Of a stretch of DNA of 64,000 bases, positions 45,361 to 56,905 are shown piece after piece; the stretch's first letter is position 1; the number at the start of each line of letters is the position of its first letter. Source of the DNA: Cercospora beticola (lineage: Eukaryota; Ascomycota; Dothideomycetes; Mycosphaerellales; Mycosphaerellaceae); the NCBI RefSeq assembly GCF_033473495.1, contig NC_088943.1, positions 1,778,001 to 1,842,000 of the forward strand, in the 5' to 3' direction. The notes under the pieces are model-generated. The model saw nothing but the letters and a program-made list of their open reading frames with translations, did not search any database and had not been told where the DNA came from. Made by a program: the position numbers and the translations under genes.

Positions 45361-48300
45361 TTACGCTCCTGCCCCCGCATCCTTCAACATCTGCACAATG
45401 GTCTCATGGCCTGCGGCCATGGCTAAATGTAGCGCGGTATCAGAAGTTCCTCGCCGAGCGTGCACATCCGCTCCGGCGTCCAACAGCAGCTGCACGATCT
45501 TCGCTTGGCCCTTCGAAGCTGCCAGTTGTAGCGGGGTCTGCAATCGCTCTTCGATGCCAATTCTTCCGCCAAAATTAACGTCAGCCCCGGCGTCGAGAAG
45601 TAGCTGCACTACTTCCTCCTGTCCACTCCGTGATGCGGCGTGCAGCGCGGTATTGTCGGTTCCCTCGGAATAAGCATTGGCATTCGCCCCGCGCTCCAAC
45701 AACATCTGAACAATTGCGTGGTAGCCATTACCGGCTGCTACTTTCAGCGCAGTGCTACGAAGACCTTCATCGGCGTTGGCGTCCGCTCCATAACGTAACA
45801 ACGCCTCGACTACATAGACGTGGCCATTGGCAGATGCTGCTTGGAGGGCGTTGTCGTGATATCCACCTTGAGCGTTCAGGTCCGCTCCAGCATCTAGCAA
45901 CATCCGGACTATATGGACGTGGCCATTGACAGATGCTGCTTGGAGGGCATTGTCATACTGTCCTCCTTGAGCATTCACGTCTGCACCGTCAGTCAGAAGA
46001 TCTTTTACTACTGCGCCGAGACCTAGGAAGCTTGCATAATAGAGACCTGACCCGATACTTTCAAGCGGCTCAAAAGAATCTCTCCACGGCGCATCCGGTT
46101 GAAAAACGAGGAGCCAGTCCCTCATTGCCGGTGAGGTAAGCAATCTTATTTCGTCAATAGGCTGGCCGGGCTGCGCGCGAGATGCATGGTAGGACCAGTG
46201 TTGTGCTGCATATTCGAGTAGCGGGAAGGAGACCAGATCCTCTGGTGTGCACGTTTTCTCGCTGCTCTGACTGTAATGTATAAGGTAAATTATACAGCTC
46301 TGAGCGATGATTGTGTGCTCGCGAGCACTGTCGAGGTGAAACTTCCGCGCATCTCCAGCGAGCGAGCGTTTCGACTCCAAGAATTCCAAAATAGAGAAGT
46401 GTGCCAATCGGATGATGGTATCCTTTGAAATGTAAGTTGGTAAGTCCAAAGCAGGAGTGGTACCTGATTGAATATCATCGAGATCATTGTATGCCTCATC
46501 CTTGGACATAACGCTCGGTTTAGCCAGTGCATCGCTGCCGCCTTCAGATTGCGAACCGGCACTCTGTACGACAACTAACCCCGAGAGTATCTCTAACGCG
46601 TCGTCCAATCTTGGACGTTGGTCCGTCTCTACAAGTCCTGGGTCCGTCATGAAGTCGATAATGGTGACTTCTGCAAGCTCCCGGAGATGCACAGGAGGTT
46701 GAGCGTAGGCGAGCCATCGAAGCATCTTTAGCCCGTCACTGGCAAAGTCTGCAGAAACTCCAAGCAACATCCGCTCGTAGGTCGCATCAAGAGTGCGTGG
46801 AAGGTCATCAAGTAGTCTTCTGACAAGACTAGACTTAAGCGATCTCATTTTCTTAAGTTCAAACAACTGGCAGTATGCCCACCGGAACCTATGAAACAGT
46901 AAGTCGTCAGTATAAGTGACAGGTACCAGGAGGAAATCTGCTTACATTCCATCTGCCCTTTGTGAAATCGTTTGTTCAATCAGTGCCTTTGTCTCCTCGT
47001 TTAAACGTGATAGCCGCGGGTCCCGCGAAAGCGTCGTGGTAACATACTGGCGAATATCTTCGTTGGTAGCCTGTGTCGGAATGTTCACCGATTCTGCCCC
47101 AAGTCGAATCATCGCGCTGCGGATATGCGGCATCTCGCGACTCGTGAGTAGAAATTTCACGTTTTGCCCTGTCTGCGACAGTCTCTGGAGGCATTCTATC
47201 ATCTTGTGCAATCGATCATAGTCTTCTGGGCATTCGTCCAGAGCATCAACGCAGACGTATATCTGGTCGTATGCTTCGAAACAGAGACTTAGAATGTACT
47301 CGAGCTCTGCTTCTCCTGGATGGCTTCGGCTCAGGTTGTCGTAAAGCTGTAGGAGCACCGATACGGCTCTTCCCTTCACACCTAGCTGCACGATCAAGGA
47401 GCGAAGTAGACTCATTTTACCGAAAGTGGCATCGTTGGAGAAACTGATATAGAAGAAAGCATAACCGTTGCCAGGACGATGTTGACAGTACGCTCTGATA
47501 TCTCGAATAGCGAGCGAGCACAGGGTGGTCTTGCCACATCCAGGCTTGCCATTCAACCACAAGTGGTGTGTCAATCCGAATTTCCAATCAAGGTATCGAT
47601 CCGATCTAAGAAACCATTGCCCAGTAGATGACTCGTGCAGCACGATCGCGCTGTTATACGCCATTTCGAAATCCGGCGGCGATAGCCAAGCTGTGATTTC
47701 CCGGAGTTGTTCTGCTCGCATTTCGGTTTCTTCCTCTGCTACAGATTCTTGATCTTCGGTTCTGTCTGCTGGATCGAAGTACTCGTCGTCAGGGATTGCC
47801 GGATATCTCGGGATGTCAGTTATAGGATCGTCAAAGAATTGCACTTCGCCGGCTGCTACAATCTCTTCGGTCGTAACGTGACAGTCATCATCGCTAAGCC
47901 AACGACTCAGAGCCGCCGCTGGAGCTGGATCTGGCCCCATATCTCGGGCGAGCATCATATCGTTCCAGGGCAGAGAAAGCAGTGCAAACTCATGCAAATG
48001 TTCAGCTAGATGATCCATGTAGGCACTGGTTTCTGAGGGAGGTCCTCGACTAATGTTGCAGACGGGACATTGGAGGGGGAGGTCGACATCTGTCCGTTGT
48101 GAGACCTTGAGCAGAACATCAATTCTATCGTTGTCGAAGAGACCTGCATGCAGAGCCTGAACATGATTTTGCAGACTCGCAGTGGTCACGTAGGGGGACT
48201 CATCGCTGCAGAACGGGACATCTCCAGTAAGAGAGTGTTCGGTGGTGGGCCTCGAGATGTTTCTGCCAGTCTTTCTTCTTGACAAAGAATCTCGTGTCTG

Positions 48301-49381
48301 CCGTGTAGCTGACAACGGGACAATTGTAGGGATACACATCTTGAGCCAGATGCTTCCTGGGGGCTCGATCAACTCAAGCAAGACTTTGCTAAACCGTACT
48401 TACTTACCTCCAATTTCTATCATTGGCGCCCATCCTTTTAGGCAGCACCTGACAGCAGCAAGGACACTTGAAGGCATGCTCTCTACTTATCCTTGGTGCT
48501 TTAGGATAGGCTAACTTGTCTTGGGAGACGGAGAACTGCGATACACTTGGGGCGTAAAGCCCTGTGTGCTCTTGGTCATTCGTCAAAGTTTGCAGTGAGT
48601 CCAAGTTCAAAGTCGTTATTGCTGAAGCGGAAGATTGACTAGGAATACCCTTGACTAAATTCGAAGGCATTGAAAGGGAGTTAGTCGTAGGAGGTATCTC
48701 TGCCAGCTCCTCCTTTGGGTGGGTAGGTTCCTGAGCAGTTATTCTTTGTGTCGTCACAAGGATTGGATTGCCACGATCGGGAGCTGCCAGCATGTCGGCT
48801 CTCTTCCGAGCATATACAAAGCGATGTCGACGCCGCAGGTTAGCAAGTATCAGGACACTTTGATCTGGTCTGATGTCGCTCGTTTCCACAGAAGTGATAG
48901 AAAGGGCAGCATTCGTACGCAGGGAGCCCTCAGTGTTTCTGCCAGGCGTCTGAAGGTTCTGGAGCCTAAGCGCGAAAGCCAGATATTTCTCAAGATCCTG
49001 ATGAAAGCGCAGATCGAAGGTCAAATCTGCTTTCATGGTTCGCGACGACACGCCCGCGCTTCTGACCAGATTCGCAAAGTCGATAAGCCGGCGCAAAAGA
49101 GTCTCAGCATCCTGGCAGCACTCATTGAGAGCATGCAAGCCCTCAACAATAGCCCAATCGTCAGCACTTTCATCAGACTCATCCGACTCGACATCCGATG
49201 ACCAAGGAGATAGCGACAACGGCGAGCTTGTGCCATCGAGGACAGTGGAGGAGTCGCTAGTTCCAGGAGAGTTGCCGGTTCGCAGATTTGCCAGCATCGG
49301 AACACGCTTGAAGACCCCTGTGAGACTCTCAAGCACCGAGAGCAACATTTGTGCAGCGTTCTGATGGTAGCCTGCAGACAT
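45361..49381 (-). CDS. NLR-like STAND protein: zinc-finger-like N-terminus, NACHT, ankyrin repeats; one-base frame break
   Basis: Intracellular sensor of the fungal NLR class. Exons by eye: 49381-48408, 48356-46946 and 46888-45361 (introns of 51 and 57 bases), about 1300 residues. The N-terminal helical region is followed by a C2H2-like zone (CPCCCQVLP, then WQKHLEAHHRTLSYWRCP). The zone continues one frame over as FCSDESPYVTTASLQNHV, so one extra base is present around 48214-48217. Then come EHLHEFALLSLPW, a NACHT domain with Walker A LNGKPGCGKTTLC and Walker B VCVDALDEC, a winged-helix-like part (LPRTLDATYERML), and about six ankyrin repeats, the first two nearly identical. It is divergent from the S8 protease gene. 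Ligand-driven oligomerisation and cell-death signalling are family knowledge. The frame break makes activity uncertain unless it is a sequence error. Confidence 0.85.
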
Positions 49382-49739
49382 TGCCGCGCAGCTACCTGTA
49401 ACGCATCTGATGGATCGTGATCCTGTTCCATCGCCGGGCGGACAAGCGTCGGTGAGGGCAGAGTTCAGTGGCGGCACTCAAAGCTTGGTTGGTAGTGGTA
49501 TGTGAACGAGATCTGGCAGAGCTCTAGCTCTTTTGCTAGCTGCGGTTTCATGCTGCACAGTATAAATTGAGATCAAAGTGGTGCTTCTGAGAGACGTGGA
49601 GTGGGTGTGGTGCGGAAGGATCGAAAGCCGAAAGTCTAAATTGGGCACGGATCACGTCATGTGTGGACAGTGGTTCCAAGTCAGCCGCAACGAGCTCCCC
49701 TTGGACGACTGACAACATTGCAACACACATGTGGTTCCC
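49382..49739. promoter_or_regulatory. bidirectional promoter between NLR and protease genes
   Basis: 358 bases between two divergent ATGs. Short enough that both genes probably share control. A TATA-like CAGTATAAATT lies at 49558-49568. No other motif stood out. Confidence 0.45.
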
Positions 49740-52546
49740 ATGGACGGCACCGCGCTCGAGTTCGCGTGCGATGCTACGCGGGCTCTCAGCATAGCGGCCA
49801 GGGATCTCGCCAATACAGCTTCCAACGCGGCCGAGTCTCCAAAATTGATAGATATCGCCACCCGGCTCTTCAGCATCGCTGAAGTATTGGACCGTCCGAC
49901 CCCTGGACAGTCATCACCGCCATCCAAGCATGTGCTAAAGGTTTTGAGAGATCTCGAAAAGGTGTGTGCAGTGTAAGTCAAGTATTCTACGATAATCCTC
50001 GTGCAGAAAATTCACGTTGCAGTGGCCCCACAGAACCTATATTCCTCTGTCAGGACGCTCTTGTGATCCAAAAGGTGATTTTCCAAAACTCTATCAACTC
50101 TGCGAAGGTAAAATAGATCTCAAGAAAGTCGCGTACTCGCTCAAGCATATCGCTCGGGATGAGGTTGGAAGGAGAACACTGCAGGAACCTTGATTCTCTG
50201 CTTCCCCGGCGGCAGAAATCACTTGACAAATTCACACCACAGCAAATTGCTCCAGAGGAGATTCCAGCAAGTGTCTACGCGAACCTCTCTGCTGCATTGG
50301 TGAAATACGTCGAGTGTCGATGCGACGAAGGCCATGGTCTCCCAAGAAAGCAATGTGTGCACAACTTGTAGCTGAGACTGACTCACCAAAGCTTATCGGA
50401 TAGCGATGACATTGCAGTTGATACCGTGTATCAACTTGCCGAATGCCACTTGAAGGAGCATGTGAGCCATTGGACTTGCGTGAGATTCCGTACAGTCAAG
50501 AGAGCTCGTCTAAGAGCGAGGGCACGACCTGGGCCGCAGCCTACGAGTGGATCAAAACGACCTGTCCAATCTGAAGACGCTGCAGTGCCCGTCCATGCTC
50601 GCCTCTTGCTCGGTGGCTCCGACTTCTGCCAGCTTCTATTACTTCCCCGAGGTGCAGTGCGTCATCAGATCCTTGTCACGGCGGAAGGCCTGTATGACCT
50701 ACAGGACGTCATCGAAGCGGAGCAGATTCTCTTAAACAGGCCTGAAATTCAGCTCTCCAGAGCACTGCAGTCGTATAATCTTTCTGACGACGGCAAGATA
50801 TTTCTCGCACACAGCATCGCCAGAACACTATGGCAATTATACGATACCAAGTTCATCAATGGTCGTTGGACCGCGGACTCTATACACTTCGTCCAGGAGT
50901 CCCCAAACAAGAAAAGAAGGAAAGAAGACCTGGGAATGATTAGTCCGGTCCATCCCTTCGTGCAACTGCCTGTCGCGCACACAACCCAAACACAAACACC
51001 ACAAGAGACGGAGCTTGAATTTGTTCCTCACATGGGATCTGTCCATTGGGCACCTAGAATACTTGCATTGGGAGTAGTGCTCACAAATATCTTCAATGAC
51101 GATTATTCGATGGATGAAGATCAAAGTCCATGTTGGCAAGCCAGATTCAACGACGAACTGCTTGTTTGCCGTGGCATCGTGGAGAGTCCATCATGGCCGT
51201 CGCTCCAAATCAAGTCGGACCACGTGCGAGAAAAGATTCGAGAAGCGGTTCTAGCTTGCCTCAGAGGTGACGTCTTCAACAAACGGGAAGCCGACATCTT
51301 GGAGAGGAAGGCACTACTGTGGAAGCATATCGTCTCGCCACTGGAAATGGTAGGGAAACTTGTGGGAGTCGACAAAAATCGAGCAACGTGGCAGGCGAGG
51401 GAGGAATCTGTCCAAACATCCCAGCTGTTTTTACAGCGAAGGCCAGCGGAGAAGCAGAATGCAGCAAGGTTAGAAGTTCAGTGGTCTCGTCTTGCTTCAG
51501 TACTAACTGAATGGCGAGCAGTTCTCATTCGCAACAATGGCTCAGCCGTTTGGCGTCGTCTCTTCTCAACAAGGAAATTAACGCCTTCTATCGAAGCTCG
51601 GGCACCATGCGTACCAAGATTGCTATTCTGGACACTGGCTACGACCCCGAAAATCTCTTCATGACACGACCGCGCCAGAACCGGCTGAAGAATCGCTGGA
51701 AAGATTTCGTGGACGACTCTTCCAATCCTCTGGACGAAGACGGACATGGGACCCATGTTTTGGCAACTCTCATGACAATTGCTCCATCGGCTGATGTCTG
51801 CGTTGCCAGAGTTGCAACAAACGACGCAGATTTCGACAAGTCATACGAGAATATTGTCAAGGTCTGTCCATCATCGGCAGAAAGTCGTATACAAACTGAT
51901 TGAGATGACGTAGGCCTTGGAATGGGTAGTGAATGATATGGAAGCTGACGTCGTGTCCATGTCTTTCGGGTGGCCTCAAGAGAGAGAATCCCGTGCTATT
52001 TCGAGAGCGATCTCCAATGCCATCAGTATAAGAAAGGACGCTATTCTGTTCTATGCTGCGGCATCCAATTCCGGCGGCGACCAAGGTGAAATGTTTCCCG
52101 CAACCCACGAATTTGTCACTGCCGTCAGAGCTACAACACACGAAGGAGAGTTTGTCGGATTCAACGCGCCACCCAATTTTGGAGGGGCCGACGTGATTGG
52201 CACTCTCGGAGTTGACATGCCTGGCGCATTTCAAGAGTCTCAGGCGACAAACGAGAATCTTGAAGGAACCTCATTCGCGGCGCCAGTCGCAGCAGCGATC
52301 AGCGCTCTGGTATTGGACGCTGCGAAGATGTGCGACCCTATCGTTGAGCTCGGATCGACGAACAACATGCCGAGGACAGTCACGACACTCGACAAGCTGC
52401 GAACACGGCATGGCATGAACAAGATGTTCTGCATCGAACACATGGCTCGAAAGATCAACGAGAGATCCTGGTATTTGAGCGCAGCTGGCTTTTGCAACAG
52501 ATCCTACATCGACAGGAAGAAGATATTTGAGTATATACTGCTTTGA
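49740..52546 (+). CDS. subtilisin-like (S8) serine protease with helical/DUF7580-like N-terminus; N-terminal half damaged
   Basis: Front half: a short helical domain (ATG 49740), then a DUF7580-like region (KKVAYSLKHIARDEVGRRTL, CRCDEGH, LAHSIARTLWQLYDTKF, HWAPRILALGVVLTNIF). Back half: an intact S8 catalytic domain with Asp in AILDTGYDPE, His in DGHGTHV, the oxyanion Asn in AAASNSGG, and Ser in EGTSFAAPVAAA. Clear introns are 51469-51521 (53 bases, TACTAAC branch) and 51862-51913 (52 bases). Problems are in the front half only: the first intron fits the frame only if it is 34 bases long (49973-50006), an apparent extra base sits near 50184, and an in-frame TAG lies at 50369. In Podospora the S8 protease HET-Q2 cleaves the gasdermin HET-Q1; the next gene here looks like such a gasdermin. 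A shorter protein from a later start could still be active. Confidence 0.75.
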
Positions 52547-52772
52547 ACCGCTAGCTGCAACACGCAAGGCAGTGGTGCGGGGTCTTCATCAGGAAGCTTC
52601 TGCTCACGAGGAAGCTGCGCAAGATGCAGCTTGCCGTAGTGAACGATTATTGGTCTTCACTGTGGAAGGTGCAGCTCGCGTGACGTACGATGCAGCCTCT
52701 TCAGCCGCAGCTCAACCCACTTCGAAAGAGCATTTTCTGACACGGCGGGGGTTGCTATCTCTTCCACAGACT

Positions 52773-53603
52773 ATGGCGACTAAGACCTACATTCTCGCAC
52801 CCAACCTCACCACACATCCTGGCGATGCCTTGGCTATCGGCACGATTGTAGCCGAACCATTCCGACCTTTGAAGCCATTGAGCGAGTGCAAGGAGACGCT
52901 CGAAACAGTGACACATACCGAATTCGAGGCTGCATTGAGCGACTCTTCCAGACGTGGGTTCTCCAGTGGCGTCTGGGCTCAGTTCCTAGAAGTCGCCAAT
53001 GCAAAGCTGTCCGCGAAAGTAGGACGAGATGTTCGAGCAACTTACGCTATGGCGTATCTCGAAACAATTACATTGCGACAACATCCTGGAATCGAGTACG
53101 CCGCTGCTCGTGCCCAGGAGCCAGCAGTCAGAGCAGCAATGGAATCTGGCCTGTTGGGACGGCAGCCCGTGTGCATGATTACTGGGGTGAAGATTGCGAA
53201 AGGCTTACAGTGGTCTCAAGAGCAAATTCGTTCACTGTCAGGTGAAGTCGGAGCCAGTATACCGATCACTCCGGAGGTTTCTGCCGGTATTGAGATTGGT
53301 GCCGAGAGAGCATCGGAGCATCACTATTCATCTCGCACGGAGCAGGATATTGTCTTCGCTTACCAACTTCATTTGATTGCCACCAAAGGGTGGTGGAAAC
53401 CAAAACTCTCTGTCGACCAGTACGTTCCCAAAGGAGGTCTATTGGGAAAGAAGGATCACGGTGAAAGTGATGACGTAGATGTACTTCCGGCTACTAGCGA
53501 TGATTTGACGGTTGTTGCGGAGGACAATGAGGATGAATTGCATTCGACTGAAGTATTGGAAGCAGGCGAGAGTTGCCTGTGTTTCCAGATCAAGGATGAA
53601 TGA
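52773..53603 (+). CDS. probable fungal gasdermin-like protein (HET-Q1/RCD-1 type)
   Basis: Intronless, 276 residues from the ATG at 52773; the frame reaches further upstream only from TTG. No signal peptide or membrane helix. Residues 1-220 read as a compact, strand-rich domain (TYILAPNLTTHPGDALAIGT, FGSGVW-type SSGVWAQFLEVANAK, GRQPVCMITGVKIAKG, QDIVFAYQLHLI). Residues 222-276 are an acidic, low-complexity tail. Length (HET-Q1 is also a little under 280 residues), the short acidic C-terminus and above all the S8 protease gene 226 bases upstream on the same strand match the fungal gasdermin gene pairs. In those, the protease removes an inhibitory C-terminal tail so that the N-terminal domain can form membrane pores. 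The identification rests on pattern and context, not on a search; an unrelated fungal family cannot be excluded. Confidence 0.6.
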   Translation: MATKTYILAPNLTTHPGDALAIGTIVAEPFRPLKPLSECKETLETVTHTEFEAALSDSSRRGFSSGVWAQFLEVANAKLSAKVGRDVRATYAMAYLETITLRQHPGIEYAAARAQEPAVRAAMESGLLGRQPVCMITGVKIAKGLQWSQEQIRSLSGEVGASIPITPEVSAGIEIGAERASEHHYSSRTEQDIVFAYQLHLIATKGWWKPKLSVDQYVPKGGLLGKKDHGESDDVDVLPATSDDLTVVAEDNEDELHSTEVLEAGESCLCFQIKDE

Positions 53604-54300
53604 TGGTTCTCCGTGATCGGGAGATTCGCAAGGCTGTTGACAGATAGAACGGAGTGAACACCGCGAAAAGATTACTTGATGCCAGTTTTGCAGCCTGAAG
53701 AAAGGCTCACGATAAGTCAACAAGAGCCTAAAGGTGGCGTTGACAGACCCAGCTAGCACTATGGGCGCCTCGTGCTTGATAGCTGAGAGAAGGCTCGGGC
53801 GCATCCAGGCCTGCATAATACAGGCAACCTCTTAAGGACAACGATCAAAAGTGGAGCGTCCGACACAAACATTGAAAGCATTCCATGATCGTTCAACATC
53901 ATGTTTGGCGCACAAGTCTAATGCGTTCTCTGGCGCAGTAAATTTGCTGGATCTCGAGGGTTTGTTTGATCTCAACCTGTCAATGTACAACAGTTTAGAG
54001 TGTGAATGCCTTGAAGACCTCTCACGTTGTACCAATGATCAATGTTCGCGATGCGGAGAGATGGGACAATACCAAAGCCGGCTTTCTCGCTACTATATTT
54101 GTTAATGCTAGACAAGATGTCTACGTATCTCAGGGGGCGCGGCTGCGAGATGCTCAGGTGGGAGCCTAAGAGCAGATATTGACGCGCCGTACTAGTCTTG
54201 AAGTCAAAGTGGATTTTATTGGTTCGGCAGGGATTGAGCACATGGCAGCATCGATGGTTCACTCCCACGCGTCAACCTAGCTCTTGCCAAGACATCTTTG
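53604..54300. other. convergent intergenic region
   Basis: 697 bases between the stops of the gasdermin-like gene and the HET gene. No gene or repeat was seen. Confidence 0.4.
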
Positions 54301-56905
54301 CTAGATAAATGCTAGCTCTTCCCATGGCTTCCGATACTCACATTCCATCATCTCACCCATCATCATTCCCTCAACAAAAGCTTCACCTTTCATGCGATAT
54401 CTTTTAGATCCATCAGCTTCCAGCACTTCCGTGGCGATCACTGGTCGTCCATGGCCCTTCACAATGATTACAACGTCCCCCTGCAGCAACACTATTCGGC
54501 ACAAGACCCAGGAAGCCTCGCTCTGTAAGCATGAGCCTTTTCCTCTTCGTACGGATGGCGACGGTCTGTCTCAAGGCCCATGTATTCTGGCTGATCATGT
54601 TATCCATTACCATAGTGTCGTCCGGGTTGAATAGGTAGTGTTTTATAGGCACGCCACCTATTCTCAAGTCCCAATTCGCCGCAACAAAGTATTGGGCTGG
54701 GTCCGCGAATGTCCAATCAACGACGAAAGAACCGAGCAAGTCAGGATTCTCACGCCCATAACGAAGCCTCGCCCCGTTCTCGTCCGTTCCAGCAGTGAGG
54801 CATGCACAGATCGCTGCTTGGAGGCTGATGAGTTCCGCGCGCCACGGAGAAGAACTCCTTGGCTGAATGAGGTCGTAAACGAAGTTCGGATCCCCATAGT
54901 CTGTGTCTGTGTCCACGTCTGACCATGCGATACCACCTAGACCGTCCACAGCGTCTATAACAAACCCGCTCAAGTACAATGTCCGATCTCCACCCAACTT
55001 GATCTCAGGTCGAGCATCTACATCCTCCCAACCATCCTCTGCTAGAAGATTCCATTCATAGTCCGGGGGGTATCCTGCTCGAAACGTACCCTCGATGATT
55101 CCAGTCTCTCTCTCTGACGATAAATCCGGCACCCACGAGGGCAGCCTCTGGTGATCAATCGCCTCCATTTCGTCGTGTCTTTCCCGATTCTTGTCGAGCT
55201 CATTTGTCACGCCATCAACAAGGCAGAGAAAACTCAAAGGATCCCGACCCACGTTCATGCAAGCAGCTGCAAATTCGCCGTAGATTTGTGCGAGGGGTCG
55301 TTTCGATACATGTTCGATTGCAAGGTCGGGCAGACATGGCAAAGCCAAGATGCCGAAAATGCGGTCTTCAGGAAAGGAACATCTTGCGTAAGCTATGAGC
55401 TTCAAGACCTGCCAGAGAACATCGCCTCGCTGTGGACCCGTGCTTGGGCCGCTACGTAGGTGGGTGATCAAGGGCATAACGGTGTTCGGGTCGAGGGTTG
55501 GTTGAATTTGTCTCCGATGCGTACCGATTCCCAATTGTGCGATATTCGCAACGTGCACGATGGTGTTTCGCACAGCACAGTCCATCCGGTAGTCCTCGAC
55601 AGCCACATGAGTGAACATGTCTTTGACGGCGGCGAGTACGAACGCGGCATCACGAACGTAACGCCATTCAGTTACCCGTTCACCAAGAACCAAAGCCATA
55701 TCTGCAGTACCCATTACCAACTCTTGAATCATCCAAAGACGACGCCAGTATGTGAGCGAGAAGAAAACATTCAGCAAGGCCGCCTCTTCGCCCGTGAGGA
55801 TGATATCTCGGCACGAACTGCGTGCTAACGACTTGATTTTCTCCATTGCAATCTTCATGTCCACAGCTGCGCCCTCCCTATGCAGGAAAGCTCTGTTTGG
55901 GTGTCCATCGTCGTACGCTTCTAGATACTCCGAGCGATACCATCTCCCACACACTTGGACAACATCGAGTGCTCTGTATAGTTGAGTGTCTCCTTCGCCG
56001 AGCCAAACGAGAACGTTACCGGCACGTTGGTAGATTGAGCTCATGATCTTCATCTGTGCCTCCTTTTCTTCTGAATCGTTCTGGTTTATGCAGATTGCAT
56101 CAGCCCAAAGGCGGCAGCCCTGGCTAAACTGGGGCATCACACGGAGTCTACGCAATGCTGCGTGCAGGTTCTCGCGAATGACGAATGGTGATTCGCCAAC
56201 TCGGTGGCCTTCAGCAGAGCGGTGCTCGATAGAGATCTTCTCAGCAGGGCCATCACCCCACTCGTACGAGAGTGCCACATAGTTTCCCCAGCAAAACTTT
56301 GGTCCACATGCCTGCCTCCGGAGCGGTGGTGGTGTCGTCCGTTTTTGCATTCGTGTCAACCAGTGGCGTAATATTTTCTTCAGCCCGCGGCGTACTGCAC
56401 TGCTTAATCTTGAAGATTTCGCTCTGTCGTCGTCGTCATCATCGTCATCAGTCCTTTGATAAACAATGGTCATTCCCCCACCGTCGTCCTCCGGATAAGC
56501 CGCTAGATCTGCCAGAATCTCTCCAGGAGGTAGTGAAGTCTTCGCAGCGGACTTTCGGGGTTTGACGAGCCACGGCTTCCCATTCGTGTTGCTCGGAATT
56601 CGGCCAGCTTTCGAATCTTTGATCAAACCGAAAGCATGTGGCGTTCTATATATCTCACTTGGACGATTTTTGACTTGCGCATGAAAGTTGACACTCGGAA
56701 CTCGGGACACAAGCGCATCCTCTGGGATGCCCGGGGCCAAGTAACATTTGCAAATGTGGACTTTTGTTAGGAGGCATTTGATCGGGCTGGTGTTGTTGAC
56801 ATCCTTCTTTGGTTTCGGTAGGATCGTCAGCAAGCGTATGCAATCGTGATCACCTGGGTAGAACGGTGTGCAAGGGAACTCTATGTTGGGAGGCCTCTTT
56901 TCCAT
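54301..56905 (-). CDS. heterokaryon incompatibility (HET) domain protein; frame break in a G run near its end
   Basis: Cytosolic HET-domain protein, about 867 residues if the frame break is ignored. The N-terminus (1-200) has a poly-Asp run; the HET domain begins at about 209 with YVALSYEWGDG and continues through LWADAICINQND, MSSIYQRAGNVLVWLGEG and WRRLWMIQELVMG, all diagnostic. The main frame runs from the ATG at 56905 to 54413. The family's C-terminal block (GLVPNS, then DVVIIVKGHGRPVIATE and YRMKGEAFVEGMMMGE) continues in another frame to a stop at 54301. The switch lies in a five-G run (54477-54481); four G would restore the frame. HET domains trigger cell death on encounter with a non-self partner. 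It lies convergent to the gasdermin-like gene, and a relic of a related gene lies 0.7 kb upstream. Confidence 0.9.

Noticed and set aside
52527..52772. N-terminal extension of the gasdermin-like protein
   Set aside because: It begins with TTG and overlaps the protease gene's stop; the ATG at 52773 gives the family-like start.
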